From a gamma proteobacterium symbiont of Ctena orbiculata (GTDB lineage Bacteria > Pseudomonadota > Gammaproteobacteria > Chromatiales > Chromatiaceae): a stretch of 50,224 nucleotides of DNA. The notes beneath the pieces are model-generated. The model ran no database searches and was not told the origin of the DNA. It saw nothing but the letters and a program-made list of their open reading frames with translations. The translations under genes and the position numbers were made by a program. Positions 43,320 through 50,224 of this stretch are shown here, piece by piece; position 1 is the first letter of the stretch, and the number at the start of each line of letters is the position of its first letter. The DNA lies in assembly GCA_003058525.1 (NCBI GenBank), contig QBVD01000022.1, forward strand, positions 1 to 50,224, written 5' to 3'.

Positions 43320-45109
43320 CCTATACTCCTTGCCTGATGAAGATTGCGTTGCAGCCAGTACTCGAACAACGCGATATGCCACAGCTTGCTGCCGCGTATT
43401 CGGGTGTGGTGCATCTCCGGCGCGGCCATCAGCATGTCGATATATGACTGCTGGAAGACCCCCCGTTGCCTCGCCTCCCGGGTATCGAGTATGCCGCGCA
43501 TGAACTCGAGAAACTCACCCCGTACATATTTCAAGGCAGGCATCGGGAAGTAGCCTTTGGGACGATCGATTACCGCGTCAGGGAGGATGCCCCTGGCCAT
43601 CGCCTTGAGGGGATATTTGCCTCCCTCGCGCAATTTCAGCTCAGGCGGGCAGCGAGCCGCCAGCTCAACCAGGTGGTGGTCGAGAAAGGGTACTCTCGCC
43701 TCCAATCCCCAGGCCATGGTCATATTGTCCACACGCTTCACCGGATCATCGACAATCAGCATGGTCTGATCCAAATGCAATACGGCGTCGATCAATGTCT
43801 CTGCATCGGACATGCTGAGCCGCTCGGCAATCAGCTCCCGCGTATAGTCGGCGCCTCCATACTCCGCACTGACCATGCGCAAGTACTCATCGTGATCGCG
43901 GTCGAAGTAGTGTTTGGCGAATCTCTCCACCGCTTCGCCATTGTGCTCCTGCATGATGCGCGAATACCAGAAGTAGCCGCCGAAGACTTCATCGGCCCCC
44001 TGCCCCGACTGCACCACCTTGATCTGCCGGGAGACCTGTTCTCCGAGCAGATAGAAGGCCACCGCATCCTGGCCGAACATCGGTTCGGCCATGTTGTCCA
44101 CCGCTTCAGGCAACCGTTTCAACACCTCGCTATTGGGTACCAGGAACTTATGGTGCTGGGTATCGTATCGCTCGACCACCGGATCAGAGTATTCGAACTC
44201 ACTCCCCTTCTCTTCCGGCTGATCTTCGAAACCTACTGAAAAGGTCCTCAAATCCCTGGCGCCGGACTCTGCCAGTAATGCCACCAGCAGGCTGGAATCG
44301 AGACCGCCGGAGAGCAACACCCCGACAGGCACATCGGCAATCTCATTGCGTTTATGCACCGCTTCGCGAAGCGTGTCGTGTATCGCCTCCAGCCACTCCC
44401 CGTCCGATAACGGCACTTCGGGACGGGTGGCGGGATAGCGCCAATAGGTGCGAATGCGTTCCGTACCATTCGCTTCGATCACCATACAGTGACCCGGCGC
44501 CAGTTTGCGTACACCCCGAAAGATGGTCAGCGGTGCCGGCACCACGCCGTGCAGGGTAAACTGGTGATGCAGGGCAACGGGATCGATTACGGTATCCACA
44601 CCGCCCGCAGCCAACAGCGCCTGGGTGTTGGAAGCGAATCTGAAACGCCTCCCGTTCTGGGTATAGTAGAGAGGTTTGATCCCGAAACGGTCTCTGGCCA
44701 GAAACAGACGCTGCCGTTGACAATCCCATACCGCAAAGGCAAACATACCGTGCAGCCGGTCGACACAATCCTCACCCCAGGCATGGTAGGCCTTGAGAAT
44801 CACTTCGGTATCGCCACTGGAGAAAAAGTGATAACCAAGCCCTTGCAGGGTTGTCCTGAGTTCCTTGTAGTTATAGATGGCGCCGTTGTATACCAGTGCC
44901 AGACTCAGCTCCTGATCCAGCATTGGCTGATGCGCGTGTTCGGACAGGTCGATGATGGATAGCCGCCGGTGGCCGAATCCCAATGCGCCGTCGCTATAAC
45001 TCCCGCCATGGTCGGGACCGCGCTGGCGCAATCTTTCGTTCATTCTCTCGATAGCCGACAGATCGGCAGGCCCACCATCGAAACGCAGTTCACCACAGAG
45101 TCCACACAT
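43316..45109 (-). CDS. AsnO-like N-acetylglutaminylglutamine amidotransferase-type protein
   Basis: 597 residues. Starts MCGLCGEL with Cys2 as glutaminase nucleophile, then RGPDHGG and GHRRLSIIDLSEHA, the synthetase loop LLSGGLDSSLLVAL, and VVQSGQGADEVFGGYFWY. Phrases such as PMFGQDAVAFYLLGEQVS and the overall length match the subgroup that makes the terminal amide of N-acetylglutaminylglutamine amide (NAGGN) rather than ordinary AsnB. The usual partner, an acetyltransferase/ATP-grasp ligase, is not adjacent. The small lipoprotein is the only coupled gene. The function as NAGGN amidotransferase is inferred from resemblance. Confidence 0.8.
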   Translation of the reverse strand: MCGLCGELRFDGGPADLSAIERMNERLRQRGPDHGGSYSDGALGFGHRRLSIIDLSEHAHQPMLDQELSLALVYNGAIYNYKELRTTLQGLGYHFFSSGDTEVILKAYHAWGEDCVDRLHGMFAFAVWDCQRQRLFLARDRFGIKPLYYTQNGRRFRFASNTQALLAAGGVDTVIDPVALHHQFTLHGVVPAPLTIFRGVRKLAPGHCMVIEANGTERIRTYWRYPATRPEVPLSDGEWLEAIHDTLREAVHKRNEIADVPVGVLLSGGLDSSLLVALLAESGARDLRTFSVGFEDQPEEKGSEFEYSDPVVERYDTQHHKFLVPNSEVLKRLPEAVDNMAEPMFGQDAVAFYLLGEQVSRQIKVVQSGQGADEVFGGYFWYSRIMQEHNGEAVERFAKHYFDRDHDEYLRMVSAEYGGADYTRELIAERLSMSDAETLIDAVLHLDQTMLIVDDPVKRVDNMTMAWGLEARVPFLDHHLVELAARCPPELKLREGGKYPLKAMARGILPDAVIDRPKGYFPMPALKYVRGEFLEFMRGILDTREARQRGVFQQSYIDMLMAAPEMHHTRIRGSKLWHIALFEYWLQRNLHQARSIG

Positions 45110-45390
45110 ACAAACTGAATCCGGATAACAATCCCACGTCCGAGCCTACACCAAGCCCTTTTATGTGTCATGCCATAACATTGTATATGTAGTGACATTG
45201 AAACAAGCCTGGTACACAATCCTACTGGTACTGGATTAAGCGGGACAAAGGCTGATGCACCACCCTATCGATGCAGGCTGTGCAGCTTCAGGCAACAGTT
45301 GCCGTACCATAAGGCGCAGTTCTATACGCACTGAACTGCCTTGATTGGTCAGTGTGAAAAACGCTGACACACAAGAAAAAGGAAAGGATA

Positions 45391-47283
45391 ATGTCACGGA
45401 TGACTGAGACTCTGCCGACAAACCCTGGCTTGGCGCATGCACGTGAAGTGCTGCGGCATACCTTTGGTTACCCCGACTTCCGTCCACCACAGGATCGAAT
45501 CATCAGCCATTTGATCGATGGCGGCGACGCCATTGTGTTGATGCCCACCGGTGGCGGCAAGTCCCTCTGTTACCAGATACCGGCAATCGTGAGAGCGGGC
45601 ACCGGCATAATCATCTCACCCCTGATTGCATTGATGCAGGATCAGGTCAACAGCCTGCGTCAATACGGGGTTCGCGCCGCATTTCTCAACTCGGCACTGG
45701 CTCCCGAGGAGGCCCATCAGGTAGAACAGCAACTCCTCCGGGAAGAACTCGACCTCCTCTATATCGCACCGGAACGACTGCTGACACCCCGCATGCTCGA
45801 TCTGCTCATGCAGTCACGGATTGCCCTGTTTGCCATAGATGAAGCCCATTGCGTCTCCCACTGGGGACACGACTTTCGTCCTGAATACATACAGCTTTCA
45901 CAGCTGCACGAACGTTTCCCCGAAACCCCCAGAATCGCCCTCACAGCCACTGCGGACAAACCGACACGCAAAGAGATCGTACAACGCCTGGCCCTGCAGC
46001 AGGCCGGTGAGTTCTTTGCCGGTTTCGATCGGCCCAATATCCGATATCAGATCAGCGAAAATGACGGCAATGCCAAGCAACGCCTGCTACGATTCATCCA
46101 CCAGGAACACCCGGACGAATCCGGTATCGTCTACTGTCTTTCTCGCAAACGGGTAAATGAGATCGCCGCCTGGCTGCAAGAAAACGGGATCGATGCCCTC
46201 CCATACCATGCCGGCTTGGACAATCGGAGCCGTCAGCATCACCAAACCCGATTCCTGCGCGACGAAAGGGTGGTGATCGTCGCCACCATCGCCTTCGGCA
46301 TGGGCATAGATAAACCCGATGTCCGTTTTGTCGCCCATCTCAACCTGCCGAAGAGTATCGAGGCCTACTACCAGGAGACGGGGCGTGCCGGCCGCGACGG
46401 GCAGGCCGCGGATGCCTGGATGATCTATGGACTGCAGGACGTCATCACCCTACGCCAGATGCAGGCCTCTTCCGATGCTGACGAGCAGCACAAACGTGTA
46501 GAACGCCACAAACTCGATGCGATGTTGGCATTCTGCGAAATCACCACCTGCCGCCGCCAGACGCTCCTCGCCTATTTCGACGATCATCTCGAACACCCCT
46601 GTGGTAACTGTGATACGTGCCTGCAGCCCCCCGAGACCTGGGATGCCACCATCGCCTCACAGATGGCCCTCTCCTGCGTGCACCGGACCGGCCAGCGCTT
46701 CGGCGTCAATCACCTGATCGACGTCCTGCTGGGTAAGGAGAGTGACCGCATATCGCAATTCGGCCACCATCGGGTCAGTACTTTCGGTATCGGTAAAGAT
46801 CTCATTGCCACCGAATGGCGTACTATATATCGTCAATTGATTGCCCGTGGCCTGTTGACTGTCGACCTGGAGGGTTATGGCGGGCTCCGCCTGACCCAGG
46901 CAAGCAGGCCGGTGCTGCGGGGCGAAACCCGGCTGATGTTGCGCAAGGCACGAAAAATGGGTGCTAAACAACAACGCAAACAACCCCGCATTGCTGATAT
47001 CAGCGATGGCAATCAAGCCATATGGCAGGCATTGAGAAACCTCCGCCTCGAACTCGCACAGACACAAGGGGTGCCGGCCTATGTGATCTTCCACGACGCA
47101 ACCCTGATAGAGATGGCGGAAAAGAGACCAAGGGATAAACAGCAGCTGGCACTGATATCAGGCGTAGGGGATCACAAGCTCGAGCGCTATGGAGATGCAT
47201 TTTTATCGCTATTGAACAGCAACCTTGAGGATGCACAGAACCACTCTACGGATGCGGCCGATCTACCGACCGATCCAGCCTGA
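45391..47283 (+). CDS. recQ: ATP-dependent DNA helicase RecQ
   Basis: 630 residues. Walker [11 protein letters not shown] (51-60), DEAH box with [14 protein letters not shown] (from 150), helicase C motif [10 protein letters not shown], zinc-binding cysteines in [10 protein letters not shown] and CGNCDTC, winged helix, and an HRDC domain near the C-terminus (about 550-620). It unwinds DNA in recombination repair. RBS AAGGA precedes the ATG. Confidence 0.96.
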   Translation: MSRMTETLPTNPGLAHAREVLRHTFGYPDFRPPQDRIISHLIDGGDAIVLMPTGGGKSLCYQIPAIVRAGTGIIISPLIALMQDQVNSLRQYGVRAAFLNSALAPEEAHQVEQQLLREELDLLYIAPERLLTPRMLDLLMQSRIALFAIDEAHCVSHWGHDFRPEYIQLSQLHERFPETPRIALTATADKPTRKEIVQRLALQQAGEFFAGFDRPNIRYQISENDGNAKQRLLRFIHQEHPDESGIVYCLSRKRVNEIAAWLQENGIDALPYHAGLDNRSRQHHQTRFLRDERVVIVATIAFGMGIDKPDVRFVAHLNLPKSIEAYYQETGRAGRDGQAADAWMIYGLQDVITLRQMQASSDADEQHKRVERHKLDAMLAFCEITTCRRQTLLAYFDDHLEHPCGNCDTCLQPPETWDATIASQMALSCVHRTGQRFGVNHLIDVLLGKESDRISQFGHHRVSTFGIGKDLIATEWRTIYRQLIARGLLTVDLEGYGGLRLTQASRPVLRGETRLMLRKARKMGAKQQRKQPRIADISDGNQAIWQALRNLRLELAQTQGVPAYVIFHDATLIEMAEKRPRDKQQLALISGVGDHKLERYGDAFLSLLNSNLEDAQNHSTDAADLPTDPA

Positions 47284-47427
47284 TCCCGTCAGAGGACGTC
47301 TATAATGTCTAACCAGTTCTCATTTCCAGAGTCCACCATTGATAAAATCCATAAATTCTTTGTAAGTATTGCCGGTACATAGAAGATAAAGAAGAATTTT
47401 TTCCACCCATCAAACTGAGGTACACGC

Positions 47428-48291
47428 ATGATGGATCCTAAAACGCTCGTCAAAGATCTTGATCATCTGGTCTCCCTGCCCGATATCTGTATTCGCGTGA
47501 ATCAGCTGATGGGGTCCGGCAATTACTCCTCAACACAAGTTGCCGATATCATAAGTCAGGATGCCGATATCTCCGCCCGGCTGCTGCGCGTGGTCAACAG
47601 TTCGTTTTACGGTCTGCCGGCTAAGATCGAAACCCTCTCCCGCGCCATCACCATCGTCGGTGCAGACGAGTTACGGAACCTTGTCATGGCGGCCACCGCC
47701 ATGCGCACCTTCAGCGGCATTCCCAAGCAGCTGGTCGACATGACAGAGTATTGGCAACATTCAGTCACCACCGGGGTGATGGCCCAGTCCCTGGCTAAAG
47801 AGTCTAACGTGCTGCACAGCGAACGGCTCTTCGTAATGGGTCTGCTGCACGATGTGGGGCGACTGGTGATCTATCTCACATTACCAGAAAAAGCCACCGA
47901 TATTCTCTATATCACCGGCGGCGATAACTGGATACTGGCGCAGACCGAGGCCGAGGTTCTAGGTTTCACACACCTGGATGTGGGCGCCGAACTGATGCGC
48001 TCATGGGGCCTGCCCGACAGTTTCGCAACGGTGGCCGGATACCATGATCATCCTCAGCAGGCGGGCGATTATCAACTGGAGACATCCCTTGTGCATATCG
48101 CCAAGGCTATCGCAAACGGGGATATGGTAGGTCTGAACATCGAAGAGATGCTATGGGCTATCAACCCGTTCGCCTGGAAGATGACAGGTCTGAGTGCTGA
48201 AACCGTAGCGCCTATGATTGAAGAGATGGTGACAAAAAGTCATGAGGCTTTGAGCTTGATCACACCCCAATACAAACAAGCTCTCGCTTAA
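47428..48291 (+). CDS. HDOD domain protein
   Basis: 287 residues covering one HDOD domain: LVSLPDICIRVNQLM, VADIISQDADISARLLRVVNSSFYG, LHDVGRLVIYLTLPE and the C-terminal VHIAKAIANGD. HDOD proteins are HD-like but usually not catalytic and take part in signalling. It stands alone, downstream of recQ with a 144-base gap. Regulatory partner unknown. Confidence 0.88.
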   Translation: MMDPKTLVKDLDHLVSLPDICIRVNQLMGSGNYSSTQVADIISQDADISARLLRVVNSSFYGLPAKIETLSRAITIVGADELRNLVMAATAMRTFSGIPKQLVDMTEYWQHSVTTGVMAQSLAKESNVLHSERLFVMGLLHDVGRLVIYLTLPEKATDILYITGGDNWILAQTEAEVLGFTHLDVGAELMRSWGLPDSFATVAGYHDHPQQAGDYQLETSLVHIAKAIANGDMVGLNIEEMLWAINPFAWKMTGLSAETVAPMIEEMVTKSHEALSLITPQYKQALA

Positions 48292-48320
48292 CTGCGGACA
48301 AGTCGAGTCAGCACAACCCG

Positions 48321-48345
48321 GAGGCGGGGTCCGCCATCCCGCCTC
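48321..48345. terminator. GC hairpin between convergent genes
   Basis: Perfect 8-base arms GAGGCGGG (48321-48328) and CCCGCCTC (48338-48345) with a 9-base loop, between the convergent HDOD and hyuB genes. There is no T-run on either side, so it may be a bidirectional stall or just a mRNA 3' end protector. Confidence 0.4.
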
Positions 48346-48348
48346 TGG

Positions 48349-49917
48349 TCAAGACCCGGGATGAGAACATGCCGGCCGAACCGGAATGACACCCCAACCA
48401 CCTCCACCGGGCGTCTCAATGGTGACAGTATCGCCTGCTTCGACCGTCAATGCGATTTTGGCCGGCAGGGGTGTTCCGTTATGGCTGTTGACCCCTGCCT
48501 CACCGGCTTGACCGCCGGCGCACCCCCAGGGTGGATGGACACGCCTTTCGGTCAACAGCGTTACCTGAGTCGGCGCGAGAAATCTGAAACACCTGACCAG
48601 ACCATCGCCTCCCCTTCTGACGCCCTGACCGCCCGAGCCCCGACGTAAACCGTAGCTGACGACCCTGACAGGAAAACGCGCCTCAATCACCTCGATTGGC
48701 GTGTTCAGTGTATTGGTCATGTGGGTCTGCACACCATGCAGTCCACCGCCCTGCTTTCCCGCCCCCATGCCGCCGCCTATGGTTTCGTAATAGTCCCAGC
48801 GAAACTCCCCACTGACACTCCCCATCGCCAGATTATTCATACTGCCATGACTGGCGGCGGGTATCTCGTCAGGCAATACCTGGGCGAGGGCGCCCAATAC
48901 GACATCCACAACCCGGGTACTGGTCTCAACATTACCCGCGGCAACTGCAGCCGGACGTTTGGCGTTCAGCAGACAGCCCGGGGGGACATGCAATTCGATG
49001 CCCCTGAAACTGCCTGCGCAGGCCGGTGTTTGCGGCGGCATCAGACAACGAAACACATAGTAGACCGCGGCGGCGGCCACCGACAGGGGTGAATTGATGT
49101 TTCCCGGAACCTGAGCGGCGGTACCGCTGAAATCCACCAGAATCCGTTCCGGCTTCACGTCCAGTCTGACCTGAATTGGAATATCTCCATTGCCTTGACC
49201 GTCATCATCCATCAGATCCTTGAAACAGTACTCACCTGCCGGTATCCGTTTAAGCGCCTCCCTCGCCAGGCGCTCCGCATAGGCATTGAGCGCCTCCAGA
49301 CCAAGCAGGAAGGCACTCCTGCCCCATTCGTTGATCAACTGTGCGAGCCGTTTCAAGCCACTCCTGTTGGCGCTGATCTGAGCCGCGAAGTCGCCTTCAG
49401 ACTCTCCAGGATTGCGATTGGCGCGCGTGATCATGGAGAGAAAACGGTTATCGAGAGCCCCACCCCTGATAAGCTTGCCCGGCGGTATCACACGCCCCTC
49501 CTGATCAAGGGAGCGGGAGACCGGCATCGAACTTGGCGAACTGGCGCCGATATCGGCATGGTGCGCACGGTTGACCAGAAACGCAGTTAAGCGGCCTGCA
49601 TGGAAAAGGGGTGCGATAAGGGTGACATCGGGCAGATGGGTGCCGCCCATGAAGGGATCGTTGAGTACGACCATATCGCCCTCGTGCCACTCCACCCTGG
49701 CGACAATGTCCGCCATGGCGTAGGCCATGCTGCCGAGATGGACAGGTATGTGCGCCGCCTGGGCGCAAAGTTCGCCCTTGGCGTCGAACACCGCACAGGA
49801 GAAATCGAGCCGGTCGCGAATATTGGGCGAGAAGGCGGCATTGCGCAGCACCGCACCCATCTCGTCACAAACCGCCTCCAGGCGCGAGGAGAAGATACTC
49901 AGTTCGACCGCGTCCAT
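48349..49917 (-). CDS. hyuB: Hydantoinase B / oxoprolinase subunit
   Basis: 522 residues, full length for the B subunit. Landmarks: [37 protein letters not shown], then [42 protein letters not shown] and the C-terminal RRGGDGLVR. It works with HyuA in ATP-dependent hydrolysis of hydantoins or 5-oxoproline. HyuA, normally directly upstream, is not present; 73 bases before the start the end of an insertion sequence begins. Confidence 0.92.
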   Translation of the reverse strand: MDAVELSIFSSRLEAVCDEMGAVLRNAAFSPNIRDRLDFSCAVFDAKGELCAQAAHIPVHLGSMAYAMADIVARVEWHEGDMVVLNDPFMGGTHLPDVTLIAPLFHAGRLTAFLVNRAHHADIGASSPSSMPVSRSLDQEGRVIPPGKLIRGGALDNRFLSMITRANRNPGESEGDFAAQISANRSGLKRLAQLINEWGRSAFLLGLEALNAYAERLAREALKRIPAGEYCFKDLMDDDGQGNGDIPIQVRLDVKPERILVDFSGTAAQVPGNINSPLSVAAAAVYYVFRCLMPPQTPACAGSFRGIELHVPPGCLLNAKRPAAVAAGNVETSTRVVDVVLGALAQVLPDEIPAASHGSMNNLAMGSVSGEFRWDYYETIGGGMGAGKQGGGLHGVQTHMTNTLNTPIEVIEARFPVRVVSYGLRRGSGGQGVRRGGDGLVRCFRFLAPTQVTLLTERRVHPPWGCAGGQAGEAGVNSHNGTPLPAKIALTVEAGDTVTIETPGGGGWGVIPVRPACSHPGS

Positions 49918-49990
49918 AAACCTCCAACTATTTCATTCATCCAAAACCTGAGGCCAGATTGCATGCACACATAACATTTCCTGATTACCC

Positions 49991-50224
49991 CTAAACCTCA
50001 GCCATTCTCAAGAGGCGATATGGCATAGGTGGAGTGCGGAGAGCGGCAAAAAGCAATCGTTCAATCATGGCGGGTAAATCGAAACGGCGGTTAAACCGAT
50101 ATTCGAACTCAGCAAGATAACGCGACACATGTTTATCTCGAATCGCATGAAAAGTACCCAACAGACTGTTTTTGACATTACCCAACATCGTGTTTACCCA
50201 TTTGAAGCACGAATACTGGACACT
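49991..50224 (-). mobile_element. IS1595-family (ISXO2-type) transposase, C-terminal end
   Basis: Frame open to the right edge. The residues FKWVNTMLGNVKNSLLGTFH, then YLAEFEYRFNRRFDL and the MIERLLFAALRTPP tail match the C-terminus of ISXO2/IS1595 transposases (DDE type). The catalytic part lies beyond the window. The stop is at 49991-49993. It lies directly upstream of hyuB. Confidence 0.85.

Overview
The window looks like a chromosomal segment of a free-living, probably salt-adapted, sulfur-oxidiser-type gammaproteobacterium. This is an inference from protein style (guaBA, xseA, recQ, Grx4, HD-GYP/HDOD and GGDEF proteins, glycine betaine and amide-type osmolyte genes), not a database result. 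It splits into a mobile left part (1-30250) and an ordinary chromosomal right part (30252-50224).

Left part: a chain of genomic-island units stacked head to tail at the 3' end of guaA. The last codons of guaA plus its stop (core GTCACTCCCACTCGAT on the + strand) occur at 30251 and again at 29194, 13788, 3947 and 403. At each of the three internal junctions the core sits between the same two AT-rich arms: arm1 with TACCATG/CATGGTA inverted repeats, and arm2 with AATAAGCCATT/AATGGCTTATT followed by TACCATGAAAAATACCATG. The units between cores are about 1.06 kb (parDE only), 15.4 kb (osmolyte genes), 9.8 kb (arsenic genes) and 3.5 kb (AbiE toxin-antitoxin plus Fic). The last is itself two units fused through a scar at about 1757-1925 that has lost its core. 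No integrase is encoded in any unit. A decayed IS91-type transposase lies beyond the last core.

The arsenic unit is one leftward operon: arsR, arsC, acr3, rhodanese, MBL-fold protein, GDCCVxC protein, thioredoxin-like protein, dual-specificity phosphatase, GAPDH, DUF2703, arsJ and an ArsP-like permease. It combines arsenite efflux with the GAPDH/ArsJ arsenate route. A HigBA-like pair lies next to its arm2; the osmolyte unit carries a second copy whose toxin is truncated.

The osmolyte unit is one tightly packed rightward operon divergent from a MarR/CosR-type regulator. It encodes a membrane FN3 protein, an N-carbamoyl-amino-acid hydrolase, an isochorismatase-fold amidase, a sodium/solute symporter with a tiny partner, an aspartate-carbamoyltransferase paralogue, an asparagine-synthetase-like amidotransferase, two methyltransferases for glycine to glycine betaine, SAM synthetase, a glycine betaine ABC transporter and a MarC-type protein. 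The carbamoyltransferase keeps its carbamoyl-phosphate residues but appears to have lost the residues that bind the aspartate side chain. I propose that it and the amidotransferase make N-alpha-carbamoyl-L-glutamine 1-amide, a compatible solute known from halophilic purple sulfur bacteria, and that the two hydrolases and the symporter recover it. This is the most interesting candidate for an undescribed system here.

Right part: guaBA; a large periplasmic-sensor GGDEF/EAL protein with an apparently dead EAL domain; xseA; an aldehyde dehydrogenase; an HHH protein; a CBS protein; dCMP deaminase and monothiol glutaredoxin; an HD-GYP phosphodiesterase; a small lipoprotein with an AsnO-like amidotransferase; recQ; an HDOD protein; an orphan hyuB; and the end of an IS1595-type transposase running off the right edge.
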